A stretch of DNA of 64,000 bases from Fomes fomentarius. Taxonomy: Eukaryota > Basidiomycota > Agaricomycetes > Polyporales > Polyporaceae. The notes below the pieces were generated by a model, which did not search any database, was not told the DNA's origin, and was given only the letters and a program-made list of their open reading frames with translations. A program made the translations under genes and the position numbers. The stretch is from contig JABYQN010000011.1 of the NCBI GenBank assembly GCA_022606135.1, forward strand, positions 620,001 through 684,000. The letters run 5' to 3'. Below are positions 32,724-44,053 of this stretch, in pieces. Numbering within the stretch: position 1 is the first letter of the stretch; the number at the start of each line of letters is the position of its first letter.

Positions 32724-34952
32724 TCACAGATTCAAGAACACTCCGTTAACAAGTGCCATCAAAGACAACGCGAGTAAACAAGGCAAAGAGCGTGCACTAG
32801 CCGCACTGTGCTGAACGTTCTGAGTGACCGCGACCCCAGTGAGGGCGAACAGCATCTTGCTGAAGTCCGGAGTGCCCAGGCCAGTGACCTATAGCATCAG
32901 ACGTGACTGTAAGCATCGGTTTTCGTGATGGTGAGTATGATTACATCACGTACCGGATCCCAACCTACGTCCGCATGGAAGCCTTCTGTCCCACATCCTG
33001 GGTTATTCCCCGACGTGATGTCGGTGAACGCATCGCGCATAGTAGTGTACAGCAGAGGGTTCAAAAACCCCAGCGGCTTCTCCCCAGCGCTGAGCAGTCG
33101 GTCGTTCAGCAGCGCGACGATGCTGGCGAACGTCGGGGCAGCGGCACTGGTTCCGAAAGAGGACAGTTCGTGGTCTCCGAGCTTGACGGCGAAATGGACA
33201 CCGTGGGCGGACACATCCGGGTATGCCCGCCCCGAGGGGTTGTACCGGCCCTGGTATTTATCGCCAAGCGAGTCGAGGTATCTGCGGACTACGGCATCTT
33301 GGTACGCGGGACGAGGGAAGACATCTGAGAAGCCCCCAGAACTGAAAGGCGCCGCGACCTCGGGGTTGAGGCCTTCGGTGGCACCGACGGATGTCACGCT
33401 GTTAAATTAAGTTGCTCTTGAACAATCATACTATGGATGCTCATGCAAGCAAACACTGACTAGGGACATGTAGATGGGAATGTCGGCACGAACTTTCCAT
33501 TCGTGCAATCGGCTGGGTGGCCGTTGAAGCCTCCTGCAACGCCGCTGTCTCCCGAAGCAAAGATAACGGATGTTCCGCGTGCGCCCAGTTGTGCATAGGC
33601 ATTGCAGAGCGATCTACTCCACCATGTTCAGAGGACGGATAGTCGAGTGTGATTGTCTGCCTACGCACATCGACATTTGATGCGATTGGTCATGTTCCTG
33701 GAACACATAACTGGTGGTGAGGACCAGAGGAACCTCATCCTGTTGAAGCAATTGGAAGAGTTCGTCCATGAGGTTGGACGTTGTAATGGCGCCATTCTGT
33801 GTTCCCACGGACACATATGTCGTAGGCACGCTTGTGGCCAGCCCCACAGTATATTGAATGTCTAGGTTCTGAAAGGGTGGAGTGAGCACGAGGAAACCCT
33901 GTGTTGGTATTACTGATACTCACAGCCTCGTGCGTCCCCTCTCCATTCGAGGATCCGCCAGATACAGAGAGGACATTGAAGTGTGGCTTGGCACCAGCAA
34001 TATCAGGCCTGTACGTCGATATAAAGTTCTAGTGAAGCGTTGGTAGTTGTTCAATCACAGCAAGGGTAGGAGAAGGCGAAGTACCTGTAAGTCCTTCAAG
34101 TTCGCTACGTCTCCACCAAGGCCGGTCACATAGAGAGTATTATTAGAAGCCTGAGCAGGCGTCGTTGGAATATTGTACATGGCTTGTAAGCACAAGGGTG
34201 TGATTGAATGAGCGCAGCTGGGAGGTGGGCCAGTTTCTCTCTTGCGCGGCGACTGGTAAGTTGTGAATTGTGCAGTTCGTATGGTTGGGGGTATGAAGCT
34301 GCGACACGATCCGTTAAATCTGTTAACAAGTGCAATGAAGGTGTACACTTACTCCGTACTAGGATATACAAAGTCGATATGATTATGCAGATGTGCTGGC
34401 AAAGAGTAAGATAGAGTGCGGATCATCGTCGTGTTCGTAGGTTCGTGGAGATACATGGCGTAGTCCGCTCCAAGTAAGGCATTTGCTTGTATGACAGGTA
34501 CATTGATATTGATCATCTCTCCTGGCGTAGACCGTTGAGACCAACTGATATTGTTCTGGCGTAACCAGTCGGTTACGGCCTGATGGCTTTCAGGCTTAGG
34601 TGCGACGAACTGTTCGACCTAATGGGGTCTGAGACCTCGCTGAGCATATCATCAACCCAATACAACGACCTACCTCCCGTCTCGTGAGATACTCCCTGTA
34701 GTTCTTGCTGCTGGGATCGCTGACATCGAGGAGAGCCTCGTGGAGCCCGCTGATATCAACTTGAGGCATGGAAATCGTGAGCTGCATTTGTTCGTCGGGC
34801 AACGCCGTGGCACGCTCGTGGAGGTTGTACCGAACAAAGCCCGCGGGAACAGAGGGCAGCTGACTGAATATCGCCATGTCGTCATGGTTAGAGCTGGGTG
34901 CACCTCCAGATCCAGGGAGGAGATACAATAGGACGGGGAGAATCGTTAGCAT
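32724..34952 (-). CDS. Sedolisin 3 (S53 tripeptidyl peptidase) with hydrophobic C-terminus
   Basis: Eight exons on the minus strand (34952-34674, 34618-34353, 34298-34085, 34028-33924, 33868-33669, 33613-33461, 33398-32954, 32888-32724) give 608 residues in frame. The start at 34952 gives a signal peptide (MLTILPVLLYLLPGSGGA); the frame stays open upstream to 35180, but that extension is not hydrophobic. The pro-domain has REYLTRRE and ESHQAVTDWLRQNNI. The catalytic residues are HEANLD (Glu, Asp), SGDSGVAG (Asp) and FGTSAAAP (Ser), with the calcium region TDITSGNNPGCGTEGF...GWDP/VTGLGTPDF. The C-terminus is HSAASARSLPCLLALSLMALVNGVFLNL, a small-residue patch followed by a hydrophobic run, as in GPI-anchor signals. 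Exon lengths 266, 214 and 445 equal those of sedolisin 4. Product: probably cell-surface-held tripeptidyl peptidase. Confidence 0.95.
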
Positions 34953-36331
34953 GAAGATGGGGAGTAGGGGCGAACGGGGGGCAACCGACGCTAGGTTTTG
35001 TGTTTCGCCGGTAGCGCCGGATTGACCAGCACTCCAACGTGGGGCCCACCCAAGCTGTGTGGACTTGCGCCGCAGCGTATTCGACTGCATTGTGGCCATC
35101 GGATTCATCCGCAGTGCCGTTGGCCACGCCGGCGCGCCGATGAAGGTAGGCGCTGCAGGCCTTCGTTGATTGACTCGCATTGGAGTCGCCTGGCTACAAG
35201 GTCGAGGATTGGTGGTTGAAGCTGCGAACGGCGCGGAATCGAACAGCTTGGGAAGGGAGAGAGAGACTTAGCCGCACGCACACAGCATCCAGAGAGCCAA
35301 GGCATCGGAGGTATCGGAGAACTAGAACCAGAAGGATCACATTCTCCCGGAGGAAAGGACGAAGTGTGCGCTAGAGCGCCCACAGTCTGGAGTGCCGCCT
35401 CGGTGCATGATTCGTGACGAATGGGTGGGGAGTCAGAGTGAGGGATGTTACTTAGCTGGTGCAAGTGGTGTGCAGGGAGAACAGACGTCACTAGACAGGG
35501 GACTGCGACCAGCTCCCCCTTGACGTCGCACAATGACGCGAGGCAGGAAGGCGCTAGGTGAAGTCAAAAGAAGGTTCACGTGAAGAATACAGCGCCCTAC
35601 AATGACTCGCAAAATGGACGAGGCACCGGTACGGATCTGCGGAGCACATAGCCTCATCCATATCCAGGTTCTGCGATGTGAGATGGAGTACGCAAAAGGA
35701 CACAAGATAACCTGGATGACAGCGCCAAAAACACTGGAGGAGTTTGCCTCCTGGGACCGTGCAGGGTTCACGCAGAGCTGTTCTCTGACGATGCGACAAC
35801 AAATCATAAGAGCTTAACCGAGCAGGCCCAAGTACTCACCAGAGATAACACCGCTCCCGCGACGAAGTGCGGTGTACATGGCAACTAGTAACCAGTGCGG
35901 AAGTGATTATGAAACCTATGCATGGGATAGTAATAGCCTGCAGCTCATCAGCATCTCATGATAGCAAAGTCACGTACGGGTCAAGCATGACTATTTGAAG
36001 CAATTTCATACGCACAGACGGTGACCGAGGTTATCAGTAGTAGTAACAACGAAGATGTCGTTGACATCGGTTGCCACCTGAGGTTTTGTGTCACCTCTGG
36101 TACAGAAGCCTTCACTTCGAGATAGTAGTGTTAGCAAGCCCGTGCGCTACCTCTGCTTCTGAATCCGTGAGTCATGGTGTGACGGTGATAAGTAAGAACA
36201 AGAGCAGTGGGGACTCGTTGGGACCCCAGGCGCTTATACTACCAAATGAGGCGGTTGAGCTAAGCCAGGCTAAGGCATGGGATTGCCGAAGGTTCCCCAG
36301 ACTGAACCTGCTTTGTTACCACTACCACACC
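34953..36331. other. Intergenic between divergent sedolisin 3 and Mad3
   Basis: The 1.4 kb between divergent starts must hold both promoters. An open frame continues upstream from sedolisin 3 to 35180, and one leads into Mad3 from 36071; neither has recognisable content. A pyrimidine-rich CTACCACACC precedes the Mad3 ATG. Confidence 0.5.
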
Positions 36332-38073
36332 ATGGCCGACGTGTTCACCGGCGACGAGGTCTCTCCATCTATTGTTGACTGCGATGTGCTTGAAGCTGCC
36401 AAGGAGAACATCCAACCTCTAGCGTCAGGACGGCGCGTCACCGCGCTCTCCGCCATACTGTCTACGCCACACGCTCAGCGCGAGAGCCGTCTCGCCGACG
36501 CGCGGCGACGCCATCGGGCGAATGTGGAGCTGGCTATGGAGGATGACTCTGATGATGCCGATCCCCTGGAGTTCTACAGTCGCTTCGTATACTGGACGGT
36601 CGAGAACTACCCGCAAGGACACAGCGCGGAGTCCGGCCTGCTGGAGCTGCTGGAGGAGGCGACGCGCAAGCTGAAGGATGACAGGGGAGGGAAGTGGCGC
36701 GGAGACATGAGGTACCTCAAGCTGTGGGTGCTGTACGCGAGCTACGTCGACAAGCCGACGGTCATCTACAAGTTCCTGCTAGTGAACGAGATCGGGACGA
36801 GCCACGCTTTGTTCTACGAAGAGTATGCTCTCGCCCTTGAACGCGCTAATCGGTAAGTCTTTATGCCTTTTGAACATCGTATGTGATGTTGACGGCGCGA
36901 AAGACGCGTCGAGGCGGACGATACGTACCTCCTGGGTATCGCACGTAAGGCCGCCCCTCCCGAGCGCCTTGAGGCCAAGCACCGCGAGTTCCAGAAGCGC
37001 ATGATGGCCGCACCCTCAGTCCCGTCTTCCAGTACTGCCGATCCTGCAGCTGAGAATGTGCCACCCGCTGCTGCTGCGACTCAGCGTCGTGTCCTGGGCG
37101 AGCCGTCTGCGGCATCGTCCTCCCGTTCCCGTGGCTCTCGCTCGGGATCCACTCGCACCCCATCTGTGAGCGAGGATGTGTTCTCCGCTCCTGCCCCATC
37201 TCGTCCCAATGGTCGTATGCCGATCTTTGTGGATCCTACCGGAGATGCGGAGAACGATCCCAACCAGGCCTCGAACCCTACTCCGTGGCCTGAACTCGGG
37301 ACGCGCAAGGCGCGTATCAAAGAGAACACGATGGAGGTGAGCAAGGCTGCAGGAACGACTCTCCGTCAGGCCGGGCGTTCCACGCGCGCCGCGTCGGGCT
37401 CGAGGATTGCTGTGTTCCGTGACCCTGGCCCGGAGGATGCAGAGATGCCCCCGCCTTCGGTTCCCGCTCCGAAGAAGGACAAAGGGAGGACGGCAAGTAA
37501 GAGTTCGATTGCGATCTTCCGGGACGAGGATGGGGAGGTGGGTCCTTCTGAGCCTGCACCGAAGAAAGGCAAGGCGAGGACGGCAAGCAAGAGTTCCATT
37601 AGTGTGTTCCGTGATGAGGATGAAAACCCTGAGCCGCCCGAGACGAAGAAGGGCAAGACGAGGGCTGCGAGCAAGGGCACCATCGCCGTGTTCCGGGATG
37701 AGGACGAAACTCCAGCGCCAGAACCGACTGGTCCCAAGAAGGTCAAGGCGAGGACGGCTAGCAAAAGCTCGATTGTGATCTTCCGCGATGAAGATGAGTC
37801 GACTGCTGGTCCTGCTGTACCGTCTACTCCGAAGTTCGTCCCTTTCCGAGATGAAGAGGTATGTCTTTCTTATTATCATCTACGGCTATGCGAGCCGCTC
37901 ATAATGTTTTCGTACAGGCGGGGACTTCGCCATCCTCCTCCAACGCTGTCCCTGGCACTGTGATGAAGCCGAAGCCCGCTGTGAAGGATGCGCTCATGAG
38001 TGCTGAGGCCGAGGCTCTTCGTAGGGACCCGTTCAAGAATTACAGCGAGGAGGAGAGGCCGGATGAGGATTAG
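36332..38073 (+). CDS. MAD3: Spindle-checkpoint protein Mad3/BubR1 (no kinase domain)
   Basis: Three exons (36332-36852, 36904-37858, 37918-38073) encode 543 residues. A KEN box stands at residues 24-26 (EAAKENIQPL). The Mad3/BUB1 homology region I follows: DPLEFYSRFVYWTVENYPQGHSAESGLLELLEEATRKL...YLKLWVLYASYVDKPTVIYKFLLVNEIGTSHALFYEEYALALERANR, with the TPR-like helices of this domain. No kinase domain follows, so this is Mad3 rather than Bub1. Mad3 with Mad2, Bub3 and Cdc20 forms the mitotic checkpoint complex that inhibits the anaphase-promoting complex; the KEN box is the pseudosubstrate element. The C-terminal half is disordered and holds about five repeats of an SKSSIxxFRDEDE unit. It ends in an acidic FKNYSEEERPDED. 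Confidence 0.92.
37395..37860 (+). repeat. Five tandem coding repeats in Mad3 with ABBA-like motif
   Basis: Units of about 28 residues each contain S(K/R)x(S/T)I(A/S/V)(V/I)FRD(E/P), an acidic/proline stretch and KKxKxRTA (SRIAVFRDP, SSIAIFRDED, SSISVFRDED, GTIAVFRDED, SSIVIFRDED). The core [IV]FRD fits the last four positions of the ABBA motif (Fx[ILV][FHY]x[DE]) that binds Cdc20. Confidence 0.8.
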
Positions 38074-38295
38074 GCTGGTTCCGACATTTAGATTCTCTTT
38101 GCTTGGATTGCTTAAACTGTACTTGTATTTTCGTTATGGTCAACTGCTTGGACCTCACGCGTCGCGACGCGTCCTGGTTATCACCTGACCGCGCCTCCCT
38201 GCCAAATCGGGCAAATCTGCCCCTGCAGCATAGAGACAACGCCGCAGTCCTTGCCTCCGTACCACCACTCTCTGTATTCTTGCTTCACGACTGCC

Positions 38296-40869
38296 ATGTC
38301 TTTCAAGAAGGGTATTTTGTATCCTTGCAACCCTGCAACGACGAGAGGAGAACCCACGAAGCTCAGCTCGAGCAAGGACAAGGTAGTTTATACGAATGGG
38401 CGAAATGTGATTGTGAGTAGTACGCGTTATGGATGTCGATCGAAGCGCAATAATCATGGACAAAACAGCTCAGGGATCTGAAGGTAGTGATATAACCACA
38501 AGTCGTGCGGACCGCTGGCTCAGGCAGCATGTAGGACCCTGCGGTATCCGTTGCATACAGCGGCCATGTCCATAACGCAACCGTTGCTCGCATCGCCCCC
38601 TCTGGATACTACTGTGCATCTGCGGATACCTCGGGCACAGGTACGTGCCGCTCGTGTCTCCTTGCCAAGCTGAGTGCTCATATGGTAGGGCTGTAGTGCG
38701 GATATGGGATACCGTCGGAGAGGATCAGACTCTGAAGGGGGAATACAAGGTCATCACTGGTCGTGTGTATGTTCATCTCCTATTCTCCGATTTCCATCTG
38801 GTCTGATGTAGTGGATCGTTGTCGGTGAAGAAAGGATCTTGAGTGGGACGGAGAGAGCAAGCGCATAATCGCAGTGGGAGACGGTCGCGACAAGTTTGGA
38901 CATGCGTTCCTGTTCGACACTGGCTCGTCCACTGGCGACATCATCGGTCACTCGAAGGTGAGTAGTCCTTGTTTGATATGGAACTTCCCTAGCTGAGATA
39001 CTATACTCGAAGACCATTAATGCGGTTAGTATCCGGCAGCAACGCCCGTTCCGAGCCGCAACTGCCGCGGACGATGCTTCGATCGTGTTCCACCAAGGCG
39101 TGTCTTGTCCTGTATAACTATCATTCTCTCTTTCTGAATTTACTTTACCGCAGGTGTCCCATTCAAGTACGACAAGGTCGGGGCATGTTCCGCGTGCGGC
39201 CAGAGATGCATGCTGAAGTGCTGTTACAGACCATCAAGACGCACACGAAGTTCGTCCAGGATATCCGCTTTTCACCCTCAGGCGACCACTTTGCAAGTGT
39301 AGGCTCAGATTACAAGATCTTTGTCTATGACGGGAAGACTGGCGATACCCTCGGCGAGTTTACTGACAGTCCACACACGGGCAGTATTGTATGCGTGTTC
39401 GTTGCGTCTATATGCGTCAAGTTCCTGAACATCTCGGTAGATGGCAGTTAGCTGGAGCCCAGACAGCAAATCACTGGTCACATCCGCCGCTGACAGTACG
39501 GTCAAGCTCTGTGCGTACCTTGTCCACGCTCATGCCCTATAGCCTTGCTTAACGCATGATCTCAGGGGATGTAGAGACGAAGAAAGCGCAGGTAACTTGG
39601 ACGCTCGGCTCCGGCGTGAACCACCAGCAGGTCGGCAACACCTGGACTGCAGGCGACAACATCGTGTCGCTCTCCATGTCAGGGGACCTGAACGTCTTCG
39701 ACAAGCGCGTCGGCGACAAGCCCGCGCGTGTGCTCTACGTACGTCACCTAATTCTTCTGTTTGACATGACCTTGCGATTCCTGAACACAACAAACGCCAA
39801 CAGGGGCCGCAGAAGGCGATCACAGCAGCACTGAAGACGCCTTCCTCGGCATCGACGTTCATTGTGGGGACTGCGGACGGCCGTGTGCTCTCGTTCTCGG
39901 ACGAATACGAAAACGTCGGCGGAGAGTCGCACGGAAGCTTCGTTGCCGGTCTCAGTGCAGCGTCTGCCGGTACCGTGCACTCTGTGGGCTTCGATGACCG
40001 CCTGCGCGAGATCGATGGGAAGGACTACACGTGAGTACATGCTCTCATCCTTCTCCTTCGCTGCAGATATCGAAGCTCAACGGCGGAATGCACCATTTGT
40101 CAGACCAGCATCCTTTTCCACAGCGGCGCAGCCAAAGGCCGTCGCAGTCGGTGGAGACTCAACAGTCTTCATCGCGGAGATCGACAACGTTGAGGCAGTG
40201 CGGTCAAACCAGAAGGTCTTCAGCCTTCCTCTCAAGTATACCCCAAGCGCGATCGCAGCTGCGGGATCAATTGTGGCTGTAGGCGGAGAGGTATGCATGC
40301 GTGGCCACTACTATTCCACCTTTCCACCTCTACCTGACAGTGACGACGTCGGACTGACACCACGGACAGGACCAGAAGGTTCACTTGTACTCGTGGGACG
40401 GCAAGGCGCTGACGGAAAGCTCGACGCTGGATGGCAACAAGGGTGCAGTGAGCGCGCTCGCGTTCTCCCCCGACGGCTCCCTGCTCGCGTCTGGGGACGT
40501 AAGCTAACCCTCCTCGCCCCTGTGCATTTAACAAACCCTACTCACGCCTTGCCCTCTCCTCTGTGACAGTCAAGTGGCAAGATTGTCCTATACAACGTCG
40601 CTGAGCGCAAGACGGTCACGACCCGCTGGTCGTTCCACAGCGGCCGCATCCACTCGCTCGTCTGGACGGCCGACGGGCAGCACTGCGCGTCGGGCTCGCT
40701 TGACACGCATGTGTACGTGTGGAGCGTGGCGAAGCCGATGAAGAACATCGCGATCAAGAACGCGGGCCCTGGCGGTGTGCACGCTGTGTTCTGGCTGAAG
40801 GACGGGCAGCTTGCCAGTGCGGGCGCGGATGGCTGTGTGCGTGTGTGGAACGTCACGTTCCATGCGTGA
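38296..40869 (+). CDS. AIP1: Actin-interacting protein 1 (AIP1/WDR1), WD40 protein
   Basis: Fourteen exons splice in phase to 595 residues: 38296-38412, 38469-38483, 38535-38640, 38697-38766, 38831-38957, 39013-39097, 39154-39176, 39230-39388, 39441-39510, 39566-39738, 39804-40030, 40104-40290, 40370-40498, 40570-40869. Length and order of segments match Aip1: [124 protein letters not shown], then a second propeller ending [17 protein letters not shown]. Aip1 assists cofilin in severing and disassembling actin filaments. The intron at 39098-39153 begins GCGTGT, a GC-AG intron needed for the frame (FHQ-GVPF). One exon is only 15 nt. The gene appears intact. Confidence 0.95.
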
Positions 40870-41321
40870 GTCGATAGGGGCTCGGCTGGGATAGACGGTG
40901 GTGAAGCAGAAGAATACGGACCAATCCTTGGATGCTACAGTGTAAGATTACCCTCTGTATCATGTCGTCGACCATTCAACTGTGACGGTCGCTATGGGAT
41001 GTAGTGAATGACCAGTAGGGCATGCAGAACTCACCATTGGAAGCGAAGAGGATGAGAGATTGCTTACACGAGAAGATGGAGAGTATAGCAAACATACACC
41101 ATTTGCGATCAGTTTACAATGCGGTCATTGGACAGTCGTGTGCGATAACAGCAGGTACCTAAAGTGACGATGGCTAGCTAGAGCGACCAGGTGGCAAGTA
41201 GGGAAGGATGATGGTAAGGTGCATCTGGGTCCGCATAGAGGGGAAGGAGGTCGAGCAATCATGCGATAGATAGGTACAGCAACGAACGGGGCGTAGGTTT
41301 TCTCCGGCGCAACGCTTCCTC
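40870..41321. other. Intergenic between convergent AIP1 and NAC beta
   Basis: Probable 3' flanks only; nothing else recognised. Confidence 0.5.
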
Positions 41322-42153
41322 TTAGTTGAGGTCCTCCAGGTCCTTCTTCTCCCCCTCACCCTCCGCTGCCGCCGGCGCTGGGGCCTCAGCGGGCTTGTCC
41401 TCAACAGCATCGAAGTTCTCGACGAGATCGGGAACATCGTCATCGTCGTCGTCAGCGGCGGCTGCTGGTGGTCGCTGCTGGCTTTGCTGGATGGCCTGGT
41501 AGGACTCCGCGAGCTTGCGAAGAGAAGCGAGAGAGTCGGGACCAAGCTGATTGAGGATACCGGGAACGAGCTCAGTGAGCTCCTTCACATGGCCAGCACC
41601 GTACACCGCGAAAGTGTTGGCGGTAACGGCCGCGTGCACTGTATGACAGAAACAACAAACACAAGACAGGATTAGTTCATCCGCCACAAATATCGACGCA
41701 TACACGTAAGCGAAAGGGGTTGCGCAAGTGCTACCGAGAGGTACACGACCGTGTACCTCCGCGGCCACGCGCAGCGCGATGGGGACAGGGATGGTGGAGT
41801 CATCGGAGTACAGATCGCGCGACGTACCTTTGGGCGTGCTGAAGTGCAGGACGTTGCCGTCCTCGCGGAACATGTTGACCTCCTCCACACCAGGGATCGG
41901 CTGGACGTTCAGTTTCTTGAGTGCGCCCTGTAGCTTTTTGTCGTCCTGCGCCGTCGACGGCTTCGTCTTCCGAACGATCTTGCGGCGCACGGTGCCCTTA
42001 CCGCCTGCGAACGCGTATGCGCGTGAGCCCGCCATCGTCTGCCATCGGCCCCCGCCGCGGCGCTCACAAGAGCCAAAATCGAGCGGGGAAAAACGCACCG
42101 ATCCTGTTCGCCGCGGCCGCGGCCTGCAGCTTGGCCAATTTTGCGGGGTCCAT
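41322..42153 (-). CDS. EGD1: Nascent polypeptide-associated complex subunit beta (BTF3/Egd1)
   Basis: Three exons on the minus strand (42153-42099, 42004-41828, 41638-41322) encode 182 residues. The N-terminus [33 protein letters not shown] includes the ribosome-binding RRK basic patch typical of the beta subunit. The NAC domain follows: [50 protein letters not shown], then [28 protein letters not shown]. The acidic C-terminus ([16 protein letters not shown]) is also usual. NAC beta dimerises with NAC alpha at the ribosome exit and shields nascent chains from wrong targeting. The gene shares a 198-bp promoter region with the divergent GNAT gene. Confidence 0.95.
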
Positions 42154-42351
42154 GGGTGATGAATGGGTCGTTGGATCGGGGTCGTCGAGCTCAACCGCGA
42201 GTTTTGGCTACTCGGCGTCGTCGTGAAAAGATTAAGGTTCACGCCAAACATGTGCATACAACGCCCCCCAGTTTGCCACGCGAGACAGACGTTCCACGCG
42301 TTTATAGTGGGCGCTGAACACCTTGACTCCTTCCCAAGCGCGAAGACAGCC
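42154..42351. promoter_or_regulatory. Compact bidirectional promoter of NAC beta and GNAT genes
   Basis: Only 198 bases separate the two start codons (42153 minus, 42352 plus), so both promoters must overlap here. No clear TATA box is seen on either strand. Confidence 0.7.
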
Positions 42352-43257
42352 ATGGCCTACTTTATTCGCCCCGCGACTGTCGAGGACGTAGTAAGAGAAT
42401 ATGCATGGTAGTTTGCGATGCATGCACCTAATTTCATGCCAACAGGACGAAATCCTACGCCTAGTTGTAGCTTTGGTAGGTCATTCCCGAGTCCTGAGTC
42501 TTCAAGTTCGTGTATATCCGTGCATGATTTATTACCTTCTCCTGCAGGCAACATACGAAAAGGAGCCTGAGTCTGTCAAAGCCACTCCTGATCTGGTATG
42601 CTTACCTCTATCTTTCTATGGCGTTCTTGAACTGTCGCTGATCTTTTTCTTCTTTTCTCTAGTTCAGGAAGAACTTGTTTGAGACGCCATACGCGCACAC
42701 ATTACTTGCGGTTTCAGGGACGCCTGACACTCCCGGAAAAGCCATCGGCTTGGCAATGTACTTCTTCAACTTTTCCACGTGGGTCGGCAAGCCTGGCATA
42801 TACGTCTGTCCTTTTCTCTACCCGTCCCAACGTGCACTCATACTCAAGATTTTCGCAGCTGGAGGATCTTTTCGTCGACCCAGAATACCGCGGTAAGGGT
42901 GTCGGTAAAGCACTTTTCGGTGAACTTGGCAAAGTGGCGGAAGAGAAGGTGGGCGTCATCAATCCATTGCAGTATCTCGTCTAGACGCCAATTCGCTTCT
43001 GTCCGTGTCTACTGATGCTGATTCTCCTCACAGGACTGCGGTCGTATCGATTGGCAAGTGCTAAAGGTTCGTATTCGCTTTTGGATATGTCTAACCGACG
43101 CTCACACTGATCATGACAAACATAGTGGAACCAGCCTTCAATCGACTTCTACGAGAAGGTACTAGGGGCGGTGGCCATGTCAGAATGGACCGGCATGAGA
43201 CTACAAGGCTCGCAAATCGCGAACTTGAGGAAGTTCCGTGTAAACTCTTCTGAATGA
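42352..43257 (+). CDS. GNAT-family N-acetyltransferase (spermidine/thialysine type)
   Basis: Seven exons (42352-42387, 42446-42475, 42549-42596, 42663-42803, 42859-42948, 43034-43066, 43126-43257) splice in phase to 169 residues. The order of segments is that of the SSAT-like GNAT group: [81 protein letters not shown] (acetyl-CoA-binding motif A, RGKGVGK), [25 protein letters not shown]. The likely reaction is transfer of acetyl from acetyl-CoA to a polyamine or lysine-like amine; the exact substrate is not readable from sequence. The enzyme looks complete and cytosolic. Confidence 0.9.
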
Positions 43258-44006
43258 CGTGCTCTAGGGACGACAAGGCAAAAAGCCAACCAGAATGTAT
43301 ATTGGCGATCACTTCGCTGTCTCGATGGGTGATAGACAACTCAGTCTCCACTATCAGCATGCATCATAAAGTCATAGAATCGTAGAAGCAAGGACCGCAT
43401 CGAGGTCTATCTCCATTCAGTCTGACATGGGGATAATCGGTGGATATAGATGTGGCCGAATATAGTGAATATGGTATGTTCCATGCACGCCATATGCTGT
43501 ATCGGGAGGCACTGAAGACTTCAGCGTTCACTGCTCATAGCTCTGTTCCCCGACCCTCGAAGTGAAATTATTATGCGGCGCTTAGAGTGTCACGGCGGCC
43601 ATCAGCGCGCCTCGCTAGCAGTGGCGGCTGCTGGCCTGACGCTCCTCTTCAAGTTTCAATGAATTATCACACGCCGGGCTCTACATACGCGCACCCAGGA
43701 GGCCTCGGCGACGCGACTATGTAGTGTGGATGCAAGTTACTAGTTAGGTGTGTATGGCACACTAGTAAGTATGTAAGTATAGTTTGTAGCGGCCGATTGG
43801 GTCGGAATGTTGAGGCCGCCTAGGGAATCTGCCTAGCCATTTGCGTCTGCGGCTCGCCCATGCCCGTCGTCCTAATGTTCATACACGGTCAGCCACATTG
43901 CGCGGCTCATTAATTCATTACTCGTGTCCCTCTATGTTGGCGCCGTGGTGGTGGTTCGCTTGCCCACCTCGGCCTTGGCTTCCGCTTCGATGCCGGTGGG
44001 ATATCT
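43258..44006. other. Intergenic, no gene recognised
   Basis: About 750 bases upstream of sedolisin 4. The frame of sedolisin 4 is open back to 43841, but that part is Arg/Pro-rich and unlike a secretory N-terminus. Confidence 0.45.
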
Positions 44007-44012
44007 TATATA
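44007..44012 (+). promoter_or_regulatory. TATA box of sedolisin 4
   Basis: TATATA in the context ATATCTTATATACCCC, about 42 bases before the ATG at 44054. Confidence 0.5.
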
Positions 44013-44053
44013 CCCCAGTGCTACGATGCACCTTCCGGGTCACCACCGCCCTT

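Noticed and set aside
34953..35180. N-terminal extension of sedolisin 3
   Set aside because: The Met at 34952 gives a signal peptide like those of the paralogues; the extension would bury it internally. Not fully excluded.
37016..37879. 287-codon minus-strand frame
   Set aside because: Antisense of the repeated, GC-rich Mad3 exon; no domain and no splice context.
43841..44053. N-terminal extension of sedolisin 4
   Set aside because: The Met at 44054 gives a clear signal peptide just after a TATA box; the upstream residues are Arg/Pro/Trp-rich.
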